64,000 nucleotides of DNA from Enterococcus mediterraneensis (GTDB lineage: Bacteria > Bacillota > Bacilli > Lactobacillales > Enterococcaceae), in NCBI RefSeq assembly GCF_900604485.1, contig NZ_UWOP01000001.1, positions 191,001 through 255,000 on the forward strand. Reading direction: 5' to 3'. Every line of letters begins with the position of its first letter. The stretch's first letter is position 1. Of the stretch, positions 46,207 to 54,771 are shown piece by piece. Made by a program: the position numbers and the translations under genes. The notes beneath the pieces are model-generated. The model had not been told where the DNA came from. It saw only the letters and a list, made by a program, of their open reading frames with translations, and ran no database searches.

Positions 46207-46821
46207 ATGAAAAAAGTTATTTTGGGGATATTGTTAGTTTTATTTGTTTCTGGTTGTTCAACAGCCAAGACAGCGGAATCAAAAAGCAAGGAATCAAGTA
46301 CAGAAATTAGTCAAAGTTCTACAATTGAAAGTAGCGAAACAGAGAGTAGTTCTACAATAGAATCAACTTCCGAAGAAGAAGTTAAATATAAAATGTACTC
46401 TTACAAAACTTTAGACCCAGATAATCTGATAGCGACTACTACTAATGAAGCACATGAAAAAAATTTGGAAGTAGATGAAATACTAAGAAGCACGTACTGG
46501 GGAGATCAATATGATGTATATTACGACGCTACGTTTGACACTGATGGAGCAGTTAAACTAGTTAACCTGAAACTTGAAGCTGATATTTTTACAAAAACAA
46601 TTGTAGACGCTGCAAGTGGTGATGAAGTTTCTTATAGACTCTGGAAAGATGGTTTCGTAAATAAGTTTGTCTCAATCTCTGAAAAATTGGGTATGGTCTC
46701 TTTTGCTGTCTATTTTCCAGATTCCGAAGATAAATTTTTGTTCCAAGCAATCGAAGGAAATGTATTAGTAGACGCTGTAGAAGAGGCTCGTGCCGCTGGT
46801 TACTCAAAAAATGATTATTAA
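46207..46821 (+). CDS. Island-encoded lipoprotein
   Basis: 204 residues. Signal peptide with lipobox FVSGC, then a Ser/Glu/Thr-rich spacer (~20-60), then a ~140-residue domain with YYDATFDTDGAVKLVNLKLEADIF and a charged C-terminus. GGGAGA before the ATG at 46207 fixes the start. I do not recognise the domain. Phage- and satellite-encoded surface lipoproteins often block DNA injection by other phages (the Ltp type), so superinfection exclusion is a reasonable guess from context alone. It is the only plus-strand cargo gene and has its own regulator. Confidence 0.8.
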   Translation: MKKVILGILLVLFVSGCSTAKTAESKSKESSTEISQSSTIESSETESSSTIESTSEEEVKYKMYSYKTLDPDNLIATTTNEAHEKNLEVDEILRSTYWGDQYDVYYDATFDTDGAVKLVNLKLEADIFTKTIVDAASGDEVSYRLWKDGFVNKFVSISEKLGMVSFAVYFPDSEDKFLFQAIEGNVLVDAVEEARAAGYSKNDY

Positions 46822-46824
46822 AAG

Positions 46825-46861
46825 AAAACAACCGCTGATTTTTATAGTCAGCGGTTGTTTT
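46825..46861. terminator. Bidirectional terminator
   Basis: AAAACAACCGCTGA / TCAGCGGTTGTTTT between the lipoprotein gene and the convergent structural operon. Confidence 0.92.
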
Positions 46862-47826
46862 TATTCAAATTTTACAGACTCAAGTTCTACTCTATCGATT
46901 CCATTATCAAAAACGGAAGAAATTTCAATAGGCAAACTTTCAATTTCAACGCTTTCGCTGGCTGTCATAAAGGCTTCGTTTTCTTTAAGAATAGGTTCAT
47001 CAAAACCCCACTCCCATTCTTTTGAAAAAGTGGTAATCTTATAGCCTTTGAAACTGTCCGAGTACTCAGCTTTCAGTTTTTCAGCAGTAAATATCAATAT
47101 ACCATCTTCAAAGCTTAAAAACTCAACATTGCTCTTTCCTTGCGATGGTAACAAAGCAACGCTCCCATCGCTAACGCTAAATGCGCTCTCGTCAATCAAC
47201 TCTTGCCAATTTTCAGGACAATTTGCGATACCAGCTATCAAGTTGTCTGTCGCTTGCGATGGAATAAGCTGGGCTGTAATGTCTAAGATTCCTTTATTTG
47301 CTGTAGATATGCCAGCTATTTTGAAGGTTCGATGACCGAACACTATCCGCTCGTCTAATAATTGTAGAAGTGATTCTGTTTTCTCGTTGTGTGAAGTGAA
47401 AACATGAATTTCACTTTCTACATTTATTAGTTGCGATTGCTTATTATACGACAAGTTGAAATCTGCTGTTTGCGAAACAAGAACAGGAAGCTTAAGCAGA
47501 TATTTTAGTGGCTTATTCTCTAATTTTGAAAGATTAAAAATTATATCATGCTCGATCCGTTGCATTTTTGCTTTATAACTTTCATATCTTTTTGAAACTT
47601 GATTAGTGATAAGCCAAAAATCACTTTCGTATTTTACTAGATCACCGCGTCCAGTTTGGTGTAGCGTGATTAAAAATTTACTATCATAGTCTTTCACGCT
47701 GACTTCATTGGTCACGAGAGCGCGTTCAGACAGTCCGTTACGGTAAATTGTAGACCCTCGCCAGTCTAAGATGGCTCTGAGGTCGTTTTCAGGCGTGTTT
47801 TGCTCGAAAATATTCATCGTAGGCAT
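46861..47826 (-). CDS. Probable head-tail connector or neck protein
   Basis: 321 residues, last gene of the minus-strand structural run. The middle has GRGDLVKYESDFWLITNQVSKRYESYKAKM, a pattern seen in head-completion or stopper-like proteins (a small beta-barrel carrying the tail interface), and RTFKIAGISTANKGILDITAQL later. The C-terminal ~100 residues look beta-sandwich (EISSVFDNGIDRVELESVKF). I infer a head-closure or neck role from position and pattern; not established. GAGGTG precedes the ATG by eight bases. Confidence 0.5.
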   Translation of the reverse strand: MPTMNIFEQNTPENDLRAILDWRGSTIYRNGLSERALVTNEVSVKDYDSKFLITLHQTGRGDLVKYESDFWLITNQVSKRYESYKAKMQRIEHDIIFNLSKLENKPLKYLLKLPVLVSQTADFNLSYNKQSQLINVESEIHVFTSHNEKTESLLQLLDERIVFGHRTFKIAGISTANKGILDITAQLIPSQATDNLIAGIANCPENWQELIDESAFSVSDGSVALLPSQGKSNVEFLSFEDGILIFTAEKLKAEYSDSFKGYKITTFSKEWEWGFDEPILKENEAFMTASESVEIESLPIEISSVFDNGIDRVELESVKFE

Positions 47827-47838
47827 ATTTTTATCACC

Positions 47839-48531
47839 TCAATTCCTAAACAAGTTGAAAAAGCTAGTAGGCTCGTTAGTGTCTGGCATTGATTGAATTG
47901 TGTTGGTCAATTGATTGATACGACTTTGTAAAAATTTAGCGAATGAGGATATATTCATATCGTCTTGTTTGTAGTTTTTCATAGTCGCTGGATTGTTTGC
48001 GATGGATTGCAAAACGCTGAGAGCTGTTTGATATATCGCCTTTTTTTGCGCTGGGATTGCTGGGTTGTATTCTTCTGTTGCTGATAGTCCGTTTTCAGCT
48101 AGATAGATTGTCGCTTGATCATCGACTAGTGTAATGCCTTCTATTTCCATCTTTAGACGATCGATTATTTTCATATTGAAATACTCCTTCTTTGCGCCTA
48201 GCTCATAACAAACTAGGACTAATTTATTTATGTAATTGTCTATTTTTTCTAAAAAAATTGGTTCGTGATTGTAATAAATACGTCCATCATAAGCCAATAA
48301 AAATTCATGAGAACACATGTTGCGTTCGATGATCGTGAAACCTCTCAAAAGTCTACCATTACTATCTTCTGACTCAATTTGATATATCTGAAAATCAGTG
48401 ATCGACATCATATTATAGATTTTTTGAAAAATTAGAGGCACGATAAGGTCGTAAATGTCTGTAGTCAGATAGGCTTTTGTCTCAATTGGTCTTAAAGATG
48501 GATAGTTTTGATATATTTTTTCTAATTGCAT
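47839..48531 (-). CDS. Hypothetical phage structural protein (possible connector)
   Basis: 230 residues. A beta-rich N-terminal part (ITDFQIYQIESEDSNGRLLRGFTIIERNMC) is followed by helices, ending in MNISSFAKFLQSRINQLTNTIQSMP. No family recognised. Its place, 13 bases before the probable neck gene and on the same strand as portal and terminase, suggests a head-tail adaptor. GGTGAG before the ATG. Confidence 0.5.
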   Translation of the reverse strand: MQLEKIYQNYPSLRPIETKAYLTTDIYDLIVPLIFQKIYNMMSITDFQIYQIESEDSNGRLLRGFTIIERNMCSHEFLLAYDGRIYYNHEPIFLEKIDNYINKLVLVCYELGAKKEYFNMKIIDRLKMEIEGITLVDDQATIYLAENGLSATEEYNPAIPAQKKAIYQTALSVLQSIANNPATMKNYKQDDMNISSFAKFLQSRINQLTNTIQSMPDTNEPTSFFNLFRN

Positions 48532-49300
48532 TGGCTCACCTTTTTTATTTTTTTCGCGCGAGAAATTTTAGGTAACCTTGTGAATGGTCTGCTCGTGTTG
48601 GGGTAACTGTCTTTTTCCTTCGTTTGTATGTATCTAGTTCTCAAACGTCATTTTAAAAGCATTTAAAGGCTATTTTAAAGCCTTTTAATGCTAATTAGAT
48701 AGTTATCCTATCTGTCAGACGGCAAGGCTCTAGCGCGCTGTCATAAAGTTTTAAAATAGACGATAAAACCGAAATTTTATTGGGTTTACTGGTTTAAAAC
48801 AGCTTGAAAATATGCTAGAAACGTTGATATATTAGCGTTTCTATACCTAAATATTTTTGCTGATAATGAAAATAAATAACAATTCAGCAATTTCAATAAA
48901 TTATGAAAACAAAAGAATTTCACAATGTACCGAAACACAAGAAACGCGATATATCAAGCTTTCATAATGTATACCAATCTAATTTCACAGCTCAAATCGC
49001 TCAAACCCTTGAGGCGTAAGGTACTTCATTTAAGATGGGTTATGTAAACCAGCGCTTTATATCTCCTTAAAATAACGATTAACGAGATATAATAAGAAGA
49101 AACAACACTGATAAACGCTGATAGTGTGGGCTTATGATAGCTAACACTCTTTTTTTTGTAGAACGTCACGCTTCAATCTTAATAAAAGTAAAGGCGAAAA
49201 ATTTTCAATAGTATTTATTTTTATGCAACTATTAATCTAGCAACGATTAAAAGCATACAATTAAATTACTGTACAACCTTTTGTACATAGTAATAAATCA
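48532..49300. other. 769-bp gene-free region inside the structural operon
   Basis: No ORF of 60 codons or more in any frame. It holds several hairpins: GCATTTAAAGGCT/AGCCTTTTAATGC (48659-48691), AGATAG-TTATC-CTATCT (48697-48713), AGAAACG/CGTTTCT (48817-48842) and a bulged ATTACTGTACAA/TTGTACA..GTAAT repeat (49265-49294) just after portal. It is unusually long for a compact element. Confidence 0.7.
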
Positions 49301-50614
49301 TTACTCAACTACTAGATTACTCTCTCTGCTATTCTCAGCATTAATCTTTCTAAGTTCTTCATGACTACTTTGCTGTAGCAATGGTGCAAGATCAATGATG
49401 GTTTCCTTCGATATAGCTCCCATTTCCGAAAGCGATTTGAGATTATCAATCACATCTTTTTCGTTTATCGGTCTAGCGTAGTGGAATACTAAATCAAGAT
49501 CATGGATATTTTGCCCTTCGACTGTCTTTCCTTGAAGATCAAGCAAACGCTCAATAATCTCAAAGCGTTTCTCGAAACCATTTCTCAAAAATCTCTCATT
49601 CATTGACGCTTTCATATCTGAAAGTGTAAACAGCAATTTCATACTAACTTCACTGAGATTCGAAACATCAGTGTTATTCAAACTTACTGCTGGCGTACTC
49701 GAAATGTTTAGCAATTCTTGTTTTAGAGTTTTGTAAATCGTTTCAAATGCTTTCTCGTTAACTGAGTTTGATACCATTTTGAAGTCTGATCCATCATCAA
49801 GAACAAGCCCTTCACCAACTAAATTTTGGTTGATTCCTTCACCTTTCAGTTGCTGACCGATGACAACAGGGATAGGGTTGTGGAATTTGTAAAAGCTGTC
49901 ACTAAATTTAGATAGTAAATCTTCCATATTATCAATTATGTTAAGAAAATCTGCTAAATCAGACTTGCCAAACACTTTATCCAATTCATTATCATTGCGA
50001 TAGTGTATGGGAAGACCAGATACATTGTTATAACGGTCTATTCTTCGTAGATCGTTACCACCGATATTAGACCATTTCTCCACTTTCTCTGGATAATAGA
50101 TAATGTAAAAATCACTTTCCAAAGCTTCGAAGGCTTCAACAAAAGCAATCATTTCAAGAGTCTCATTATAGATCGGAAACGCATTTTCACTTTCAATGAC
50201 CTTCGATTTGATTTTGTCATTATCGATATAAATATATTCATAGCTATCACCGAATTTTATTAAACGCGAAAGCAATTCATAATCAGACTTGTTGAAGCTT
50301 CCTTCTTTGTAAACACGTTTAAATCGCTCTGATAGTTCTTCTTTTCCAACTATCGTGACAGGATTTTTCAATAAGTAACTAGTTTCGAGATTCGCGATCA
50401 ACTTAGCGTATTGCAACATCACTTTTCGAGATTCATACGGACGATTATTGTACATCTCTACGCCCCTATTCATGATCGCATGCTTGCCTTCAAGATAATT
50501 TTTCATTTTTAAGACATCAGCAATTCTTCTTTGTTTTTCGTAGTGATTAACCTCATCTAAAAACCATAGAGGATTACCATTATGTATAATTTTTATATAT
50601 TCTTTAATATTCAT
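49301..50614 (-). CDS. Phage portal protein, SPP1 gp6 type
   Basis: 437 residues, slightly short for the family. The SPP1-like portal pattern is seen in YARPINEKDVIDNLKSLSEMGAISKETIIDLAP (C-terminal crown region), NNTDVSNLSEVSMKLLFTLSDMKASMNERFLRNGFEKR and the N-terminal KNYLEGKHAIMNR. It forms the twelve-subunit ring through which DNA enters the head. Follows terL by 16 bases. Confidence 0.9.
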   Translation of the reverse strand: MNIKEYIKIIHNGNPLWFLDEVNHYEKQRRIADVLKMKNYLEGKHAIMNRGVEMYNNRPYESRKVMLQYAKLIANLETSYLLKNPVTIVGKEELSERFKRVYKEGSFNKSDYELLSRLIKFGDSYEYIYIDNDKIKSKVIESENAFPIYNETLEMIAFVEAFEALESDFYIIYYPEKVEKWSNIGGNDLRRIDRYNNVSGLPIHYRNDNELDKVFGKSDLADFLNIIDNMEDLLSKFSDSFYKFHNPIPVVIGQQLKGEGINQNLVGEGLVLDDGSDFKMVSNSVNEKAFETIYKTLKQELLNISSTPAVSLNNTDVSNLSEVSMKLLFTLSDMKASMNERFLRNGFEKRFEIIERLLDLQGKTVEGQNIHDLDLVFHYARPINEKDVIDNLKSLSEMGAISKETIIDLAPLLQQSSHEELRKINAENSRESNLVVE

Positions 50615-50630
50615 TTATTTGTCACTCCTT

Positions 50631-52202
50631 CTAAACATACCATTTTTTCGCTTTCTTTCCTTGAGTCGCCAATGCCAGCGCAATGACTAAGTCATCATGT
50701 AACCCTTGTCCATTCATGTTCCCCGTTTTTCCATTTGATTCTTGAAATATTTGCATTTCTTCCAACGTATCGCGATCATTGACTAGTATTTCATCAAGTT
50801 CGAAAGCCTCTTTCAAGTCAGAAATAAGCGTTGCTTTATTACTTGCGGTTGTACTCCAACCTAATTTCATGCGCTTTCTGCCTGTTTGTTGGTCAAATAG
50901 CTTCATCTTATAGATGTTCATGTAAAGATACTCTCTACGTAATTTTTCTAGCAGCGGAGTACCAAAACTGTTACGCTCAATGACTAAAAAGGCATAATTA
51001 TATAAGCGACCTAATTCATTAATAATCTTCGCAAAACGATAAACTGGAGTTCGATTATCTTTAAATCTAGCTACTTGCTTACCTTCATCATCAAGAACAC
51101 TAATCGTAGAATTATCGCCACCACTTCCCCCAGCAACATCGACACCAAAATAATATTTCGCATTTTTTCTAGGCAAATCATACACAAACAAGCTTCCATT
51201 TGACACAAGAGACAGTAACTCTTGTTGCAAATGCAAACTAACAGCGCTATATTCTATTTTTTTTGGTAAGTGATTCAAGCGCTCACTGACTTTAGATTGA
51301 TCGAAAACACTGAAACCTGTCGATATGAAGCTCTCATGCAAGTTTGAAGGAAATTCTTGTTTGAAATCGCGATCGCTCATATCTAATTTTTTAAATTGTC
51401 GCCACATCAACAAGCGCAAAGTAGCGCCTTTTTCAAAGAGCAATTTCTCTTCATTATTCAAATCTTTTTCACTGAGCAACTCTTTCATACTTGCCTTATA
51501 CCATGCCACCGCTTCATCAATCTCAATCTTAAATTGTTGAGCTGTAGCCTTAGAGTACCAAGGGAAGAAAAATAGCTTATACTTTGATAGTCCTTTTTCT
51601 GCTGATGTAGCAAGCTTTTGAAAATGATTAAAGCCATTCGAAGTACTTTCTACCGTCAATATAGCTTCTTCCGACTTAGAAAGAGCTTGCTCTACTGACA
51701 ACAAGAGCTTTTCTTGATTGCTGTAGAAAGCTAACTCGCTGAGATGAACTCCCAAAAAGTTACCGCCTCGTGCCACGTCTTTATTGCCAGCGACCGAAAG
51801 CGTAATGGTAGAACCATTCTCAAAACTGAGCTTATTTTTATTTGAGTGTTTAATCTTCGAAAATTTAAACTTATCACGAGGAATACTATCATTCATCGCC
51901 TTCAAACGCTCAAAAAGAATTGTACTTGATTCAAGCTTATAGGAAACTATCAAGTAGTTAGTTCTTGCTTTAGTCAAAGCCATGTACAAAAACAGCCCCA
52001 ACATGAGCGTACTCATTCCTAGTTGACGAGATTTAGCAATCAAGTTATATCTCGTTCGATATTCTAAAAACTCTTTCTGTTGCTGATTGACAATAAAGGG
52101 AACGTATTTTCCTTCATTATCAACGATCTTTACAAAGTTTTTCAGCCATAGCGTAGGATCAGCATTTATTTTTTCTAATTTTTTTGCTGTTGATAATGTC
52201 AT
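50631..52202 (-). CDS. Terminase large subunit
   Basis: 523-residue packaging motor. Walker A-like LIAKSRQLGMSTLML, Walker B LGVHLSELAF, and the C-terminal nuclease with GVDVAGGSGGDNS, VIERNSFGTPL and LHDDLVIALALA are all intact. The start codon overlaps terS by four bases. Both packaging subunits being present means the island can recognise and package its own DNA, unlike SaPIs, which reuse the helper's large terminase. Confidence 0.93.
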   Translation of the reverse strand: MTLSTAKKLEKINADPTLWLKNFVKIVDNEGKYVPFIVNQQQKEFLEYRTRYNLIAKSRQLGMSTLMLGLFLYMALTKARTNYLIVSYKLESSTILFERLKAMNDSIPRDKFKFSKIKHSNKNKLSFENGSTITLSVAGNKDVARGGNFLGVHLSELAFYSNQEKLLLSVEQALSKSEEAILTVESTSNGFNHFQKLATSAEKGLSKYKLFFFPWYSKATAQQFKIEIDEAVAWYKASMKELLSEKDLNNEEKLLFEKGATLRLLMWRQFKKLDMSDRDFKQEFPSNLHESFISTGFSVFDQSKVSERLNHLPKKIEYSAVSLHLQQELLSLVSNGSLFVYDLPRKNAKYYFGVDVAGGSGGDNSTISVLDDEGKQVARFKDNRTPVYRFAKIINELGRLYNYAFLVIERNSFGTPLLEKLRREYLYMNIYKMKLFDQQTGRKRMKLGWSTTASNKATLISDLKEAFELDEILVNDRDTLEEMQIFQESNGKTGNMNGQGLHDDLVIALALATQGKKAKKWYV

Positions 52203-52570
52203 AACATCAACCCATCGTCTGAGCTATCCTCAACGGTAATTTTTTGCTTCGTCATTGATTTTAATTCTTTCGATAAAGTCAAAAACAATTTGATAGATTT
52301 TTCATCACCATTTTTTGCTTTTTCACTGACTGAATCATATATCTCAAAAAAATCATTATTGGCAATGGAAGCATATCTCAAAGCTTTCAATCTTTGAAAT
52401 TCTTCCGTTTTTTCCCAGTTTTTGTAGTAATCTATATTCTTTGTTCTTATAAAATTACAGAAATGATCCATTGTAATTGGTTGGTCTGTCTTTCGGACAT
52501 CGGGAAACAACATTTCAAAATACATCTTCTTCTTTATTGATAATTTCTTAATTTCATCTTTAATATCCAT
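52199..52570 (-). CDS. Terminase small subunit, phBC6A51 type
   Basis: 123 residues. PDVRKTDQPITMDHFCNFIRTKNI followed by EEFQRLKALRYASIANNDFFEIYDSVSEKAKNGDEKSIKLFLTLSKEL matches small terminase proteins of phBC6A51-like phages, with a helix-turn-helix-like N-terminus. It would bind the island's pac or cos site. Start supported by GAGGG. Confidence 0.78.
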   Translation of the reverse strand: MDIKDEIKKLSIKKKMYFEMLFPDVRKTDQPITMDHFCNFIRTKNIDYYKNWEKTEEFQRLKALRYASIANNDFFEIYDSVSEKAKNGDEKSIKLFLTLSKELKSMTKQKITVEDSSDDGLML

Positions 52571-52579
52571 TTATTGCCC

Positions 52580-53728
52580 TCATCTCATCTGTACAAAATC
52601 AATTAAAAAACTATAGATTTGCACATACTCTTTATATTTTTTTGCCTTGAAATCAGCTTTTTCTTGATACATTGCCGTTTCAATATGGGATAACTCTTCA
52701 TCAAGCGCACGATTGTACATTTTTCCACCTTCAAAAGAACTTTCACGATATAATCTCTGATTAGTATCTCTAATTTCTTCTTCATACGTTAAAAGATTTT
52801 CACGTTTTTTGGCATTTTCGAGTAATCGATTCTTTAATAAATCATTCACTAGAGTTTGCAAATATTCTTTATCACACTTGATATACTCAATTTTTGAAGT
52901 ATCAAATATTTGAAAACCATCATACATAAACAGACAATCAAACTCAGTCTGTGCCATTTCTTTAATCGCTTTTTCGCATTCTAACTCACGTTTTTGTGCC
53001 TTCATCTTTTTACGACTGAATTGCTCTCTAATTTGCTGTTTTCTTTCTTTATATTTATTGAAAATTTTTTCGTCAACTTCTAAAAATATTTTCTTCTCAT
53101 CAGTTGATAAAGAAACAGCGACAAATACTTTCTGAATATCCGCTTTATCTTTAAATTCGCGAACAAGTCTATTCGCTTCTTGTGTGATTTGCTCATTGAA
53201 AAAGCGGTAAAAATCAGCGGCAAGAACAGCCAAATCATAATTCAAACGTTTTTTACTTCTTAAAGTTTTGAAGTAGAATCGATTATTTTTTTCTTTCAAA
53301 ACTTCAACGATTTTATCTCGGTATCTATCGACCTTTAGAAATATACTACTTTGACGTAATAGCTCAGTTTTAGTATATGTTTTTCCTTTTTCAAAAAAAG
53401 GCAACGCATTATTAAAGAGTATAGCTGTATACTCAGACCACTCAGCTTTTTTCTTATGGTGTCCTCGCTGATCTTCGATAATATCAGAGTCATCAAAAAT
53501 GGGCTTTTCTAACTCAAAATATGGTTCGTTTTTTCCTTTTTTTCCAGCCACATATCTAACTGATCCAGCTTTTTCGCTCAGTTTACTGATAATTTTATTT
53601 TTAGTATCAGTTTGCAAATAGAATTTTTTATCACTCATAACTGCTGACTGATACTTTTCTTGAACTTTATTTCCTACAAATTTTGTGTATAGGGAATTTG
53701 TCATTAATTCGCTTAAAGTTATATTCAT
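52580..53728 (-). CDS. Unknown 382-residue island protein
   Basis: Highly charged, Lys/Glu-rich, mostly helical with a likely coiled-coil at ~215-260 and at the C-terminus. The region KAEWSEYTAILFNNALPFFEKGKTYTKTELLRQSSIF is a distinct, less charged N-terminal domain. I recognise no family. It lies between capsid and terminase genes, where satellites commonly keep interference or capsid-remodelling genes, so a helper-directed function is possible. Start uncertain: ATG 53728 (GAGG ten bases before) or 53737. Confidence 0.6.
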   Translation of the reverse strand: MNITLSELMTNSLYTKFVGNKVQEKYQSAVMSDKKFYLQTDTKNKIISKLSEKAGSVRYVAGKKGKNEPYFELEKPIFDDSDIIEDQRGHHKKKAEWSEYTAILFNNALPFFEKGKTYTKTELLRQSSIFLKVDRYRDKIVEVLKEKNNRFYFKTLRSKKRLNYDLAVLAADFYRFFNEQITQEANRLVREFKDKADIQKVFVAVSLSTDEKKIFLEVDEKIFNKYKERKQQIREQFSRKKMKAQKRELECEKAIKEMAQTEFDCLFMYDGFQIFDTSKIEYIKCDKEYLQTLVNDLLKNRLLENAKKRENLLTYEEEIRDTNQRLYRESSFEGGKMYNRALDEELSHIETAMYQEKADFKAKKYKEYVQIYSFLIDFVQMR

Positions 53729-53745
53729 CAGATTCATACCTCAAC

Positions 53746-53940
53746 TTATTTACTTTCAAAAAAATCATTATATCTTTTAAGCGCAATTTTCAACTCTTGA
53801 CTCCGTTCAAAGAGCCAATATTCTTGATTACTTTTGATTGTCAAAGCATGTGTTATAAAATTAAAGCCTTGTTGTTTGAGCCATGCTGTCTTAGCTCCGT
53901 TGTAACAGAAATAAAAATCTTTGTTAGTTAGTTTATTCAT
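53746..53940 (-). CDS. Small hypothetical protein, possibly DUF5659-like
   Basis: 64 residues. KDFYFCYNGAKTAWLKQQGFNFITHALTIKSNQEYWLFERSQELKIALKRYN resembles small satellite/phage proteins annotated DUF5659; I am not certain. AAGGGA lies about ten bases before the ATG at 53940. Ends nine bases before the gene above. Confidence 0.55.
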   Translation of the reverse strand: MNKLTNKDFYFCYNGAKTAWLKQQGFNFITHALTIKSNQEYWLFERSQELKIALKRYNDFFESK

Positions 53941-53958
53941 TAAAATTCTTCCCTTCAT

Positions 53959-54186
53959 TATTGTTGTAGTTTTTAGCTGTTTAGATAAATAGTATTTTTA
54001 GTATTTATATAAACAGTCAAGAACTACAACAAAAATTTTTGCATACAGTATTAAGATCAAAAGCCTACCGCGCTACTTACGATTTTGCTTCGCAAGAATC
54101 GTGCGGACGCTTGGTACAAATATTTGCTCGCTTTTAGCAAGCTAAAAACTCACAAAATTTGTGATTACTTTTATTTTCTCTCTGTC
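53959..54186. other. Gene-free region with several strong hairpins
   Basis: 54,060-54,180 contains a series of stems, among them ACGATT-(TTGC..GCAA)-AATCGT (54078-54102) and TTGCT/AGCAA (54123-54140), and is more GC-rich than the neighbouring island DNA. Candidate structured RNA or replication/transfer signal; see findings. Confidence 0.5.
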
Positions 54187-54435
54187 TTAAAAAGTTACTA
54201 TATCACTTTCAATAATAGGTATAGACCTATAATATTTTCTAATGTACTTACGTAACTCACTGTTATTTTCATAAACGGCAAGTGCCGATCCTTTTTCGGA
54301 ACGTACGATTGTAATATAATCAATACCAATTTTTTCAAGATACAAAACTAATTCGTAATCATACACATATTTAAATTTTCTAACTCGTGTAATCTGTTCC
54401 AGATATCTAAGTTCGATTTTCTGCTTCCAATCCAT
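54187..54435 (-). CDS. Hypothetical protein, 82 residues
   Basis: Begins MDWKQKIELRYLEQITRVRKFKY and contains ELVLYLEKIGIDYITIVRSEKGSALAVYENNSELRKYIRKYYRS. No family recognised. Overlaps or abuts the HTH gene, with which it may form a pair. Start could be further upstream (GTG 54444 or TTG 54471). Confidence 0.5.
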   Translation of the reverse strand: MDWKQKIELRYLEQITRVRKFKYVYDYELVLYLEKIGIDYITIVRSEKGSALAVYENNSELRKYIRKYYRSIPIIESDIVTF

Positions 54436-54454
54436 CGATATCACGCTCGCTTCA

Positions 54455-54643
54455 TTATTTTTTGTTATCAATATAGTTTTCGTACGCTTTTACACGCTCA
54501 TTATCAAAAAGATATTTTCCATTTTCGAACCGAGATATGACTGTGCGTGCTACGTGTAGTGCTTGAGCTAACTCTTGTTGCTTTATATTTTTTCGCTTTC
54601 GTAGCGCTACATAAAACTCTCGTCTAGTTATGTTTTCGTTCAT
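54455..54643 (-). CDS. Small XRE/Cro-type DNA-binding protein
   Basis: 62 residues, a single helix-turn-helix: LRKRKNIKQQELAQALHVARTVISRFENGKYLFDNERVK. AGGAG eight bases before the ATG. A Cro-sized regulator placed inside the structural region, just after capsid; it may control the genes downstream of it (toward terminase). Confidence 0.78.
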   Translation of the reverse strand: MNENITRREFYVALRKRKNIKQQELAQALHVARTVISRFENGKYLFDNERVKAYENYIDNKK

Positions 54644-54771
54644 GTCGTTTTCTCCTTTTTTTCGTACATTTGTTCTTTTTCATTTTTTTGAGAGAGGACG
54701 CTATCACACGCCCTCAAAAATAAAGGAAAGAAAAATATATGATATAAACACAAGAATTGTGTGGGTAGCTG

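Noticed and set aside
48532-49300. CRISPR array or tandem-repeat element in the gene-free region
   Set aside because: The repeats are inverted and unlike one another; no regular repeat-spacer pattern.
54187-54643. Toxin-antitoxin pair formed by the HTH protein and the 82-residue protein
   Set aside because: Size and order fit loosely, but no toxin motif (RelE, HicA, MazF, Fic) is visible in the 82-residue protein.
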